Assembly (NCBI GenBank): GCA_030710605.1
Contig: CP092876.1
Coordinates: 59,774,252 to 59,838,251 of the forward strand
Direction: 5' to 3'
Origin: Cordylochernes scorpioides
Taxonomy: Eukaryota > Arthropoda > Arachnida > Pseudoscorpiones > Chernetidae
Length of the DNA stretch: 64,000 nt
Shown: piece after piece, positions 47,690 through 59,340 of the stretch
Numbering within the stretch: the first letter of the stretch is position 1
Layout: every line of letters begins with the position of its first letter
Made by a program: the position numbers and the translations under genes
The notes under the pieces: generated by a model
Told to the model about the DNA's origin: nothing
Database searches by the model: none
What the model saw: the letters and a program-made list of their open reading frames with translations, nothing else

Positions 47690-48560
47690 ATGCCCACAAG
47701 TCCCCTCCTGCCATCTTGGAGCTTGCAAATTTTGCAGAAGCAACTAGAGCCAACCTTATGCTTCTACAGGAACTTAATTATATATATTACTAGCGGATGT
47801 ACCCGGCTTCGCCCGTGTTTTACCCGAGTAAAGGTTTGTCTAATGAATCTCTCGATAAAGTGATCATTTTTTCCCGGTCCCTGTGTGCCGTGTCATTCTG
47901 AATTTTGTCTTTCCTAATTTTCTACATTACAAAATCATCGTTTTATCTAGTGAACATTTTTTCCCGGTCCCTTGAAAAATACTCGATAAGTTGAATAAAA
48001 TCATGGTCGTTTATGGAAGATGGGACGAAGTTCCCGGAGGTCATCTTGGGCAAGCCCCCGTGAGGCTTTTTTTCTTGTCTACTTAGCACAGCTGTGTCTT
48101 ATACCTATATACCTTCAGGTATAGTAACATGCTCTAATCTTCAAGCGCTGTACATCGATTATTCAGACCCAGCAATTACCATCTGGCTGGGGTACAGTCC
48201 TATCTTGGTCATCTCAGAAAACTGGCATGGACAAAGGGATACTGGCGACCTTTTCCCCCACCTTGAATCTATCAACAACAGGTTCTCGTTTCCTCTGATC
48301 TTAGGCATGGACGCCAATGCTCACCTCCTTGCTGGGGTATCAACGCCAGACTTGACTCACATGGAGAAAACCTTGAGGACTTTGCCTGCCTTAAGGACCT
48401 CCACGTTTTGGCCCACCAGTACAGTTTACATGATCTACTGGTCACCTCTCTTCTATTGATGTCACACTGGCGTCAGGTTCCCTATCAGCCTATGCTATCA
48501 AGCATCTGGTGGGTGATTTGGCATTCATGGACCACATTCCCATTCTTCTGTTTTCCCAGA
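47690..48560 (+). pseudogene. LINE M endonuclease domain remnant
   Basis: Before the Helentron insertion the frame reads FAEATRANLMLLQELNY, the start of an exonuclease-endonuclease-phosphatase domain. After it come FPLILGMDANAH (the GDFN-like motif) and, in another frame, SSIDVTLASGSLSAYAIK, the late DVT motif, then GDLAFMDHIPI (SDH-like). The order fits a LINE apurinic-type endonuclease, broken by frameshifts. Confidence 0.65.
47789..48095 (-). mobile_element. Helentron-like fragment inside the LINE
   Basis: It begins actagcggatgtacccggct, the inverse of the usual 3' end, and continues with ctaatgaatctctcgataaa and tgtctttcctaattttctac, text shared with 54400-54480. The 5' end is not clear. 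Confidence 0.6.
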
Positions 48561-48989
48561 TATGGTGACAAATGAACCCAGTGACACCTGGGTTAAATCT
48601 TCATATATGCAAAGGAGATGCATTCACCTCCCTCCTCGAATCATTGCTACATCAAGTTACTTTCCCTCCTCCAATAGGCGTCCACTCCTGAAGAGATTGA
48701 CAGTTTAGTCTTGCTTCTCACGTCCATCCTTTAAGATGCCTGTGACGTCTCCATGCGGAGACTGTCCAACAGTCCCAGACCAAAACCTTGGTGGACTCCC
48801 GAACTTAGTGGCCTGAAAAGACTTTTCCTATCCCTTTGTCGCTTCTTGCAGAGTCAAATTCAGTATTTCTTTCGTGGCCTCTATCCAACATGCCACAACT
48901 GATTCAAAGAAGCAATATGGAAAGCCAAGCTTAAATCTTGTATAAACCTCTGCAATGAAGTTTCAGCCTCAGCATGCAGCGCCCTATAC

Positions 48990-49810
48990 CACTTCATTGC
49001 ATTAGAGCCATAAACCCCACGGGGATCCTCCTTTCTTCCAGCACGACTATGGCTTCACTCCAGAGGAGACAAGCCACAGTCCTAGAGCATTTCCTTCTAC
49101 CAACAATTGAACACACCTACCAAAAATTGATCCTCCACATTTCTTCGGTGATGAACCAACTAGACTTCCAGCTGTGGGAAATGTCCAGAGCCATTTAGCA
49201 GTGTGGCAGCAGGAAGACCCTTGGTCCGAATGGGCTTGGCACTTTCTCTGGTCCTAGGAGAAACCCCATTACATTCATTACTGGCCAAATATTTTCCAAG
49301 TGTCTCAAAATTAGCGACTTTCCTCGCCCCTGGAAAATAGGCCGCTTCATTCTCATCCCTAAAACTTCTAGCTCAGCCCCAAATCAGCTATATAGATACA
49401 GGCCTATTACAATTTTAAACAACTTGGTAAAAGTGTTTGAAAGATGCATTTTGGCCAGATACCAATGGCTGGCAAATCGACACGGCTGGTTTTCTGATAA
49501 CCAATCCATGGGAGTTCGGCAGAAGATGCCCTGTCCAAAATCAGAGTTTATTAACAGCAGGCAGTCACACGTCGGGCAATAAGCCTTGACATCAGCAAGG
49601 ATACCATATGGAGACCACTATTGTCCAAAGCCTTGATGCGTCGCCTGTGGGTCCACCGGCCTGGATGATGACGCCCTGGCCATCCTGGCGTCTGCCAAGG
49701 CCTGTCTCTATAAGCATTATATAAACATTGAGATGAGAGCGGTTCAAATTGATCCTGTCCTTGTCTGGAGAAGGACTTTCTCAAGGTGGAGGAGCCTCCC
49801 TTCCTGAGAA
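48990..49810 (+). pseudogene. LINE M reverse transcriptase, N-terminal part
   Basis: Fragments in two frames include PNGLGTFSG, GRFILIPKTSSSAPNQLYRY and RPITILNNLVKVFERCILAR, typical of the fingers region of LINE RT. The frame is interrupted by stops and then by a long insertion from about 49810. Confidence 0.6.
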
Positions 49811-50067
49811 CAGTTTATATATATTTTTATTACCAAATTGTAAATAATCACATTTATCTTTATAAACATGACTTGAAGTTGCACCGCATAAGTTTCTTTT
49901 TTTGTGAAAAATCAATATTTTATTTCAAAGAGAAATATCTAGTATTTCTAACTTTTTAGATGACGTATGAGAGGGTGGAAATATGAAGCGTAATGGTCTA
50001 TATATAATTGGATGACGTATGAAAGGATGAAAATATGAAGAGCAATGGCGAATGGAAAAATAAAAGT

Positions 50068-50140
50068 GTCCAGGGGCGGGAATCGAACCCACAACCTTCT
50101 GCTTACCGGGCAGGTGCCATGTCCACTAGGCTACCCTGGA
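50068..50140 (-). tRNA. tRNA-Thr(GGT)-like sequence, unit 1
   Basis: Minus strand: TCCAGGG/CCCTGGA acceptor stem, A-box-like tagcctagtgg, loop CCGGTAA, B box ggttcgattcc. Position 33 is C rather than T, so decoding function is doubtful. Confidence 0.55.
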
Positions 50141-50417
50141 CATATTTCTCCGTTCGTAACTAATACTTTAAGTAACTTATAATACATTGTAAAGGACTGC
50201 GGCGTATGATTATAAACAATACTTGAAGTTGCACCGCATAAGTTTCTTTTTTTGTGAAAAATCAATATTTTATTTCAAAGAGAAATATCTAGTATTTCTA
50301 ACTTTTTAGATGACGTATGAGAGGGTGGAAATATGAAGCGTAATGGTCTATATATAATTGGATGACGTATGAAAGGATGAAAATATGAAGAGCAATGGCG
50401 AACGGAAAAATAAAAGT

Positions 50418-50490
50418 GTCCAGGGGCGGGAATCGAACCCACAACCTTCTGCTTACCGGGCAGGTGCCATGTCCACTAGGCTACCCTGGA
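50418..50490 (-). tRNA. tRNA-Thr(GGT)-like sequence, unit 2
   Basis: It looks identical to the copy 350 bp upstream. Confidence 0.55.
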
Positions 50491-51043
50491 CATATTTCTC
50501 CGTTCGTAACTAATACTTAAAGTAACTTATAATACATTATAAAGGACTGCGGCGTATGATTATAAACAATACTTGAAGTTGCACCGCATAAGTTTCTTTT
50601 TTTGTGAAAAATCAATATTTTATTTCAAAGAGAAATATCTAGTATTTCTAACTTTTTAGATGACGTATGAGAGGGTGGAAATATGAAGCGTAATGGTCTA
50701 TATATAATTGGATGACGTATGAAAGGATGAAAATATGAAGAGCAATAGCGAACGGAAAAATAATTTTATTTTATTTTTCCGTTCGCCATTGCTCTTCATA
50801 TTTTCATCCTTTCATACGTCATCCAATTATATATAGACCATTACGCTTCATATTTCCACCCTCTCATACGTCATCTAAAAAGTTAGAAATACTAGATATT
50901 TCTCTTTGAAATAAAATATTGATTTTTCACAAAAAAAGAAACTTATGCGGTGCAACTTCAAGTATTGTTTATAATCATACGCCGCAGTCCTTTATAATGT
51001 ATTATAAGTTACTTTAAGTATTAGTTACGAACGGAGAAATATG

Positions 51044-51116
51044 TCCAGGGTAGCCTAGTGGACATGGCACCTGCCCGGTAAGCAGAAGGTTGTGGGTTCG
51101 ATTCCCGCCCCTGGAC
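51044..51116 (+). tRNA. tRNA-Thr(GGT)-like sequence, inverted arm
   Basis: The same sequence on the + strand in the right arm of the palindrome. Confidence 0.55.
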
Positions 51117-51419
51117 ACTTTTATTTTTCCGTTCGCCATTGCTCTTCATATTTTCATCCTTTCATACGTCATCCAATTATATATAGACCATTACGCTTCA
51201 TATTTCCACCCTCTCATACGTCATCTAAAAAGTTAGAAATACTAGATATTTCTCTTTGAAATAAAATATTGATTTTTCACAAAAAAAGAAACTTATGCGG
51301 TGCAACTTCAAGTATTGTTTATAATCATACGCCGCAGTCCTTTATAATACATTTATCTTTGTTTGATTTATCTTTGATTCTTGTAACAATTAACTAAGAG
51401 TGTCAATAAAATATATTGA

Positions 51420-52165
51420 ACTAATGTTGCCCCATTTTTTTACCTGAGGAAAAGTTTGCCTAACGAACATTTGTTAAAACGATTCTAGAAAACATCCAAT
51501 CCACCTATATAAATATTGTTATATGGGTTTAAATATATTTTTGAAACAATTTTTTTAAACATTTATTAAATTTTAAATAAGATATTTTCTTTATATATAT
51601 TTTAGATTAATATTGAAATGCCAAGTTTTTTTCAACGTCATTGGAATATTATGACTAAATCCTCAAATTAAATATTAAATTTATTATACTTGGAACACAT
51701 TTTAGCATTTTTACAGTAATTCCACCAGATGCCGCGAGAGGCGCTGCTTGAGAGTGAAAGTAGAAAATTTGCAAATAAAATTGCAACCATAAACCTTCCC
51801 AGTAGTATAGTAAATAACTTCCTAAAGTTTCACGGCAATTGGATAATCCTACCTTTTAAAAACATTCATCGTGTAAACAAACAAACTACTTTAAAATTAT
51901 TAACCAATAAAATTCATTTATCGTCGCGACCAATGCTGCGCCAAGCGGTAAAAGGCTGGAATTAACGCTTTTTGGTTCTACATTTTTAAAAAAGCACATT
52001 AACATTTTTAGTTTTTTGACTAGCCTATATGTTAAACGAAATCTTCAGGTACCTACATGCGAAATTTCATAATGATTGATTCTTTAGATTTTGCGCAACG
52101 GGATAACAAACATCGATTTTGGATTTCATTTTTATATTATATAAAAAGGAAAGGATTTTCAATTG
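51420..52165 (-). mobile_element. Helentron-like remnant
   Basis: It contains the family phrases cctaacgaacatttgttaaa and attctagaaaac near its left end, a gccgcgagaggcgctgcttg block, and a tatattatataaaaagg end at the right, where this class begins when read on the minus strand. Confidence 0.5.
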
Positions 52166-52199
52166 ATCGCCTAGTTTGCCCAGACTCGCTGGTTTTTCT

Positions 52200-52650
52200 T
52201 GTGTAAAGTTTTTTTAAAGACACGAGAAGTTTCGTATTCCACGTGGTCATTTAAAAACTCTACACCCTCAAGGCTCTGTGTTGAGTCCCTTCCTTTGAAA
52301 TGTGGTCGCTCGTGAACTATCCCTACACTTTTAAATCAGAGAAAGTTTGCCAGTAGCTTTTGCTGACGACTTCACTAATCCAGGTTCGTGGTCTTTTGCC
52401 TCTCAGGGCTATCAACAATTCTCTGGATAGGATGACTGCTTGGTATGTTGATAATGGTCTCCAGCTTGACCCCAGGAAGACACAGGCCTGCATCTTCCAG
52501 TGGAGGAGAATTCTCCTCAATCTGGATCCTGGCTTAAAGATTCTCGGCCATCTTATAACCATAGGCCAGAATATCACCATATTGGGGGATCGAATTGATC
52601 AAACACCAAAAATCGTCCCCCATAAAAAAAATGTACTCTGATCTGCATAA
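52200..52650 (+). pseudogene. LINE M reverse transcriptase, catalytic part
   Basis: PQGSVLSPF and LPVAFADDF mark the RT palm motifs, including the (F/Y)ADD catalytic box, followed by PRKTQACIF and LKILGHLITIGQNI, a late RT motif. Stops and frame changes separate them. Confidence 0.7.
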
Positions 52651-52939
52651 TTCCCCATTTCACTAACGCCATCCCATAAAATTTTGGCCTGTCTTTGTGG
52701 CTAAAAACTACGTTTTCAAAGCAGTGGCGATCCCCTCCTTCCTCTATGCGGCCTCTGCCTGAAGCTTCTAGAGAAGGCATCAGACAGCTCCAGAGTCTGC
52801 AGTACCTCTTCGCGCGTCGCTTAGTGCGAGGTGGATCCTGCACTCCCACTCCGCTATCAGTTTGAATTTAGGCTTTGTTCAGCTGCTCTTCCATACCCCC
52901 CTTACCGACGCCCAATTACCTTCAGCCTAGGTTGCAACA

Positions 52940-53470
52940 AGGTTACTTCCCATGTTATACACACTGATGGATCAAAATCCAAAGCAGGTGTCGGTGCTTA
53001 AATTATATTTCCTTCGCACGACCATCCAATACTCTTCAGACTTCATCCTGATTGCTCAGCTTTCCAAGCAGAAGTACTTTCCATTCTTTGGGCAACTCGC
53101 CTCGTGTAAAGTATTTCAGCCACCCAATGAGTCACTATTGCGTCTGACTACAGATTTGCACTGGCTGCTTATGTACTACTGATTCAGCCCAATCAGTTTA
53201 ATATAGGGGAGATAATTATGGCGCTAGACCATGCACGACAGATCAGCCTTTGTTGGGTCAAGGGCCACAGTGGAGTCGCAGGCAATGAGCTGGTTGACCA
53301 GGGTGCAAAGACTGCATCAGCCTCTAACCTGGAACCGTCCTACTCTATATTTCCCCAAAGCCTAGCCCACAGTCGAGTCCAGTCATTTGCAATGGAGACT
53401 TGGACCCTAGTCTACTCCCAAAGACTACCCAAACAAAAGATTCCTATCCACTCCTATCTGCCTTAAGTCA
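52940..53470 (+). pseudogene. LINE M RNase H domain remnant
   Basis: HTDGSKSKAGVGA supplies the first catalytic aspartate region, FQAEVLSILWAT the glutamate, and ISLCWVKGHSGVAGNELVDQ the final conserved segment with His and Asp. Three frames are needed. The following 53470-53780 holds the C-terminal tail with a decayed cysteine motif (CPYCWEELQTVDHLLF). Confidence 0.72.
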
Positions 53471-53786
53471 TTCCTGTCCAAGATCTGTTTAGGAATGGCA
53501 GCCACTACATCCTCACTGGTCACATCCTTGCAGATCTAACGCTATGGCATAGAGGTCTGGATTCAACATGTCCTTACTGCTGGGAAGAGCTACAAACTGT
53601 AGACCACCTTCTCTTCTATCTGACTTTTATACTACACAGACTATCAACAGCACTACTACTAGGAATACAAGACTACAGCCCTGCCTCTACCTGGCTCACA
53701 GCAGCAATCTGCTTTCCCCATGACCAGATATTTCTTCTAGACTGTAGTTGTACAGCCCTAGTATTTGGCTATTATTTCAGGAACTT

Positions 53787-53787
<1 letters not shown>

Positions 53788-53817
<30 letters not shown>
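53788..53817. repeat. Homopolymer run of 30 G
   Basis: Thirty consecutive G at the 3' boundary of the dead LINE, in an otherwise AT-rich context. Confidence 0.95.
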
Positions 53818-53820
<3 letters not shown>

Positions 53821-54204
53821 CCTCTATTTTTCTCTCTATTTTTCAAAATATTAGTTTTGAATTTATTCTTAAAGTTTTATTTTAAATTTTTTTATAATTA
53901 AAATATGTATATTTTTAAATTAAAAAAATATGTTGTTGAAAGCGATAATTTGGGAGTATATTTGATGAAAATTAAATGACTTTGTATTCAAATTACTCTG
54001 AAATTTAATTTTAATAAAGAAGAAAATGAAAAAGAAACAAATTTCATATCAATTATAAATATCGTCAATTAAATCATTTTTGATCGCCATAGTAACAAGA
54101 ATGAAACAATTTTTAAAGAATATTTAAGAACTCTCATTTTAACTTACACCATAATTTGAACTTTGCGTATATATTTCAAAGAATAATAAATTCATTTTTA
54201 TTAA
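53818..54204. other. Unassigned AT-rich DNA
   Basis: No gene or recognisable repeat is seen. Confidence 0.45.
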
Positions 54205-54532
54205 AAACGCCCGGGTTTACCGAGTGAATGTTTGTCTAACGAACATTTGTTAAAACAATTCTCTATAAACTTATAAAACGTACTCGGCTTGCCCGGGTTT
54301 TACCCGAGTAAAGGTTTGTCTAGCGAACATTTGTTAAAACAATTCTCTAAAAACTTATTTAAAAAAAAAGATATATTTTGATAATTTGAAACTCGTAAAT
54401 TTGAATCTCTCGATAAAGTGAACATTTTTTCCCTGTCCCTGTGTGCTGTGTCATCCTGAATTTTGTCTTTCCTAATTTTCTACATTAGAAAATCATAGTT
54501 TTATCTAGTAAACATTTTTTCCCGTGTCACAT
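54205..54532 (-). mobile_element. Two Helentron-like ends in tandem
   Basis: aaaacgcccgggtttaccga and, about 85 bp on, gtactcggcttgcccgggtt are each followed by the same aatgtttgtcta/aaggtttgtcta and gaacatttgttaaaacaatt text. This looks like one element next to or inside another. Text to 54530 matches 47830-47960. Confidence 0.55.
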
Positions 54533-54910
54533 TGCCTTTATTCTTCATTGTTGGCTTTTTATATTATATTTACTCTTCATTGTTGGCTTTTTATCTTAAA
54601 TTTATTCTTCATTGTTGGCTTTTTATATTACATTTACTCTTTATTGTTGGCTTTTTATCTTACATTCATTCTTCATTGTTGGCTTTTTATATCATATTTA
54701 CTCTTCATTGTTGGCTTTTTATATTATATTCTGACCAAAATCTATCTGTGAACTTCACACAGACAGAATAAGGCAATTATATAAGTAGATTTACTCTTCT
54801 TTGTTGGCTTTTTATCTTACATTCATTCTTCATTGTTGGCTTTTTATATTACATTTACTATTCATTGTTGGCTTTTTAGCTTACATTCACTCTTCATTGT
54901 TGGCTTTTTG
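54533..54910. repeat. 32-bp minisatellite, 10 units
   Basis: The unit centres on tcttcattgttggctttttat with a variable AT tail. Neighbours tend to alternate between a tail with tatatta and one with tatctta, suggesting a 64-bp higher-order unit. A 64-bp non-repeat piece interrupts it at about 54731-54795. Confidence 0.9.
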
Positions 54911-55120
54911 TTGACTTTGCTTAGTATTATTAATGAAACTGATTCCAATAATTATTAATTAAACATTATATTTATTGATTAACAAGAGAGAGATATAATA
55001 TAAAAGGGAAACTTATATTGAAACAAAGGAACTCTTTTTTTTCTTGTTTTTTTTTAGCGCCTATTTACCCGTGAGCTTACACACACTCTGTGGTAACAAA
55101 TAATTAAAATATGTACAACA
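54911..55120 (-). repeat. Probable Copia 3' LTR
   Basis: Its minus-strand start TGTTGTACATATT at 55120 follows a polypurine tract. The far edge is placed where the minisatellite stops and is not confirmed, as the partner LTR is off the window. Confidence 0.45.
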
Positions 55121-55142
55121 CACGCTCCCCTGTGTGTAAGCC

Positions 55143-58100
55143 CTAATCAGCAAGTCCAAGGCTATCTGCACATTTCCGTAGTTTGTCCTTAGGTAGACTC
55201 TTCGTTAGTATATCCGCCTCCATGTCTTCACTTTTAGTGTATTCCAGCTTGATTCCATTTTGAATTTCCTCTTTCACAAAATAATACTTTCGGTTTATGT
55301 GCTTTGTTCGTGAAGTAATCTTGTCAGATTGTATCCAGTTTATTGCAGCCTGGCTGTCACTTTTCAAGGTAATTGGGAAAGTTAAATTTTCACAAAGTTC
55401 TTCTAGTAATCCCTTTAACCATAATACTTCTGAAATGCCTTCACATATTGAAATAAGTTCTGCTTCACATGTAGACAAGGCTACTAAATTTTGCTTTCTA
55501 CTTCTCCAGTTTATTAAGTTGTTGCCAAGTTTGACTGTATAGCCTGAATAGGATTTTGCGTCTCGGGTTGTGCACCAGCTCGCATCAGTACTTATTGTGA
55601 TATTGTTGTCTTTTGACTTATATGCCAACATGTTATCTCTTGTTCCCTTCAGATATCTATAAATCCTTTTAACTCCAGTTAAGTGTATTTCTCTTGGATC
55701 ATTACTATACTGTGATAAATTGCTGACGTTGAAGGATATGTCCGGTCGAGTACCCGTAGAGAGGTACATTAGTGATCCAATCATTTCCTGGTATACAGTT
55801 TTATCTACTGGCTTAGAGTCCAAATATTCATCCAAATTTTGATTTTGATCTCCAGGTGTCTGCACACTGTTGCATTCTTCCAGTCCAAATCTGTGAAGAA
55901 TTGTATCAATATAATGAGTCTGAGATAGATAAAATCCATCTTCTTCCCTTTTTATTTCAATTCCAATAAATGGTTCGCTATCTTTCTTTTCTGTTAGAGT
56001 AACATATTTTTCTATTTCTGAGGCTAGGTTGTCATTAATTTCCTTACTAGTTCCAGCAATGATGAGATCATCTACATATAGACCCAATATTGCATACTCT
56101 TCTCCTCTCTGGAGTTTATAGACACATGGATCACATTTGGTTCTAATCATTCCCAACTGGTATAAAATTTCATTGATCTTTTTGTTCCAACATTTTCCTG
56201 ATTGTGGTAGACCATACAGGCTTTTTTCCAATTTACACACTTTGTTTTCTTCTCCTTTTTGTATAAAACCATCTGGTTGTCTCATGTATACTGTCTCTTT
56301 TAACTCACCATAGAGATAAGCTGTCTTCACATCATAAGTCTTTATGGTTAAATTCTGTTGTGTTGCAAGAGCTACTATTGTTCGCAAGCTTTCCTTTTTG
56401 AGTACAGGTGAAAAAGATTCCTTATAGTCCACACCATATCTTTGATTGCATCCAACAGCAACCAGTCTGGCCTTTCGTTTATATATGCCGTCAGTTGGTG
56501 TTTTCTTCGTACTGTAGACCCATTTACTATTGATGACTTTCATACCATTTCCCCTTGGTACTAGTGTCCATACTTTATGTTTCTCTATCTCACTGAGCTC
56601 ATCTTCCATTGCTTTGTGCCATTCATTTCTTTCTCCACTATCCATTGCTTCTTTAAAGTTCTCCGGAATATAATGATCAACTTCCATAATTAAGTTTGCA
56701 TCATTCCTATCCTTTATTCTTTGTGAGCGTCGAACTCCTTCTTCAATCAATTTCCTTTCTTGTTCTTCAAGTCTTGCTTTGTGCCGTTCTTCTAAGATGC
56801 CCTTTGTTTCTCCTTTCTTTCTTCCTCCTTTTACACATCTTTCCTGTATCGGTTCAGTTTGTGATGAGTCATTTTCACAGTCACCACCTAGTTTTACTGA
56901 AGTATCCTCCTGAGACTTCATTTTACTCTCTGTGACAGGATTGTCTTCTTTCAAGATAAGAAAGTCTTCAGCAACTATTTCTTCACAATTTCCTTTATAG
57001 GTCAAATTATCACAAGTAGTATCTTCCTGAATATCATTTGCATAATCAATTCCTCTCTTATCTTCACTAAATTTTACTGATTTGACTTCATGGATTCTCT
57101 TTGTAATTATATCATATATTCTGTAGGCTTTTCTTTTAATGGAATAACCAATAAATAGTCCCTTTCTACCCTTTGGTGAAAACTTGTTTCTTCTTGGTTT
57201 GCTCTCAAGCCAATGTGTCAAACATCCAAATATTCGAATGTGTTTGACCGATGGTTTCCTGCCATTCCATCTCTGCATAGGGGTATTTTGTTGCTTGATA
57301 GACCTGTGGGGTGTACAATTCTTAATGTATGTAGCTGTAGCAATTGCCTCTGCCCAAAACATCATGGGTAATTTTGAGTCAATTAGTAAGGTTCTCGCTG
57401 TATCTATAAGAGTCCTATTCACTCTCTCTGCGACTCCATTACTTTGTGGTGAGTATGTTGTGGTGAGTTGGTGATGGATCCCACTTCTCTTGAAAAGTCC
57501 TTCAAATCTAGAGTTACAAAATTCAGTTCCATTGTCCGTTCTTACATCTTTTATTCTAAGACTTAATTCGTTTTCGGCTCTTGCTTTAAATTCTTCAAAT
57601 CTTTCAAAGGTCTCATCTTTTGATCTCAGGAAATATACAAAGATTCTTCTACTGTAATCATCTACTATAACAAGGAAATACTTAGATCCTCCTAAAGATT
57701 GACATGGCATTGGTCCACATAAATCCATATGAATCAACTGCAGGGGCTTAACTGTATAATTTTCTGTAATATTATATGGCTTCTGCACCAGTTTTCCCAT
57801 TATGCATGCTTCGCACTCTGGTAACCTTTCGAATTTTAGATCCAATCCTCTTACAATATGTCCTTGAATCATTTTTTTCATGTATTCTTCATTTATATGG
57901 TTTAATCTCTTATGCCATAAACTTATATTGCTATTTTTATTTGATAAATGTGTATTTATAACCATGACATTTTCATTTTTTGCTATTGGTACATTTCTTT
58001 GTTTTGTTTCCATCATAAACATTCTATCTTTAATATATGCTTCAGCAACTAAATCATTCCCTTCATTATAAATTTTTGCTCCATCCTTATTGAAAATAAC

Positions 58101-58873
58101 TGAATTTCCCTTGTTGACTAATTCGTATACTGACAAGAAATTATTCCTTAAACTTGGTACATGTAAGATATCTTTGATGCGAATATTTTCTTGGCCTTCA
58201 CTTGTGCATGTAGTAAGTCTCATATCTCCTTTGGCTATGGCTTGGGTAGTTTTGCCCTTTTCAGCTAGGTTGATTTCACTTTCATAATCTACCACATTTT
58301 CCATCAAAGTTAGGTTTGGGGTTAAATGTGCGGTGCATCCTGAATCTATACACCATATTTGTCTATCATTTCTCTCATCTGGTGAATCTTCAAATTCTTT
58401 TACATATGTTTCAAATGCTTGCTCATTAATTCCACTTTTCATAGTATCCACTAGGTTATTTGAATGTTCCCTACTGTATTTGTGATTTCTATAACCAGGA
58501 TTCCATTTCTTTTGGTATCCTTGTTTCTGTTTATCTCGAAACCAGCAATCATTAGCTAGATGTCCCTTTTTATTACAAACAAAACATCTTTTTGGCTGAG
58601 ATTTTTGAACTTTTCTATCTTTAATTCTGTATGCTTGTTCATGCCCATTCTCAACCGATTGATTTAATCTCATATTTCTTCTTGACTCCACTTCTCTTAG
58701 AGTTTGTTGAATCTCTTCAATTGTTGCCTCTCTCTTTGATCGTAAGACAATAGCAATATTTTCATACCTTGGATGTATGCCTCAGACAATATGAAATGAA
58801 AGTTCTCTTGAGGGAAATTGATGCCCTAATGATGAACTTCTAGCAGCAATATTTTTTGCCCTTGTTATATATT
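55143..58873 (-). pseudogene. Copia polyprotein, main part (disrupted)
   Basis: From 58691 the frame is open for 1182 codons; numbering starts there. CCHC knuckle at 36-49 (CFVCNKKGHLANDC); protease DSG at 116-118; integrase zinc motif (WHKRLNH, CEAC), then catalytic D323, D386 and E422; RT with YVDD at 872-875; RNase H (STDASW, CEAELISICEGI). The order PR-IN-RT-RH defines Copia. Upstream, 58692-58873 continues gag but has a TGA in frame at 58782-58784 and is then cut by the Gypsy insertion. The enzyme part is intact, but no complete polyprotein can be made from this locus. Confidence 0.9.
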
Positions 58874-59116
58874 TGTGGGGACCAGGGATGCAGCACCCCG
58901 CCGACGCCGCCGCCGAGATAAATAAACAGACGGCTGCCATAAATCACCACGACCGCGGCACCACAGCGGAGGAATTCCGAGAGAGGACCAGACGTGCATT
59001 CCGGGCTGTCTCCTCTAGGTCTTCCCATATAAATGTAGCCAACAAGAAACCCCAATAAACACTAACTTTGAGAGACTTTCTGAGCCATCGCTGGACCAGT
59101 AAATCGACACACCACA
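58874..59116 (+). repeat. Gypsy 5' LTR
   Basis: Begins TGTGGGGACCAGGGATGCAG and ends ACACACCACA. Holds GC-rich cgccgacgccgccgccgaga and a polyadenylation-like aataaacac near its end. Confidence 0.93.
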
Positions 59117-59340
59117 TTGGTGAGCCGGACGTGATTGAAAAGAAAAAGCATACGAAGATCTCAAGAGATAAAGAAATGCAAAAAGTGATTCAAGCTTGAA
59201 AAGAAGCATCATCCAGGATATCGGGATATCATCTCAAGACTAAGATAAGTTTTTATATTATCTTCCTTGTTATTTTATCTCAATATTTTTATTTTTAACT
59301 TTATCTCTAAGCTGTTGTGTCGAATTTAAATTTACGTAAA

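Larger units (their letters stand above)
49866..51349. repeat. Tandem 350-bp tRNA-bearing units ending in a large palindrome
   Basis: Units start near 49866, 50216 and 50566 with a 350-bp period (attgaagt-type opening gaagttgcaccgcataagtt; tRNA-like part near the end). The third stops just before its tRNA-like part. There the sequence turns back: about 50179-50763 is repeated as its near-perfect inverse at about 50770-51349, with a centre of only a few bases (aataattttattttattttt). The phrase acatttatcttt lies on both outer sides (49851, 51348). Only isolated base differences are seen between arms. Confidence 0.85.
47220..53787 (+). mobile_element. Dead LINE (family M) with several insertions
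   Basis: Remains of a complete non-LTR element in order: gag-like zinc knuckles, an endonuclease, an RT in two parts, and an RNase H. It is full of stops and frameshifts. Helentron-like DNA at 47789-48095 and about 2.4 kb at 49810-52190 interrupt it. The order gag, EN, RT, RNase H suits a Jockey/I/R1-group LINE. It ends at a run of 30 G. Confidence 0.75.

Noticed and set aside
50068..50140. Functional tRNA-Thr gene
   Set aside because: C at position 33, a weak anticodon stem and location in a repeated mobile unit argue against a housekeeping tRNA.
54533..54910. CRISPR-like array of 32-bp repeats
   Set aside because: Units are contiguous with no unique spacers and the context is a eukaryotic genome; it is a minisatellite.
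59317..59340. Upstream start for Gypsy gag
   Set aside because: The first codon there is GTG; the ATG at 59341 is the first normal start.
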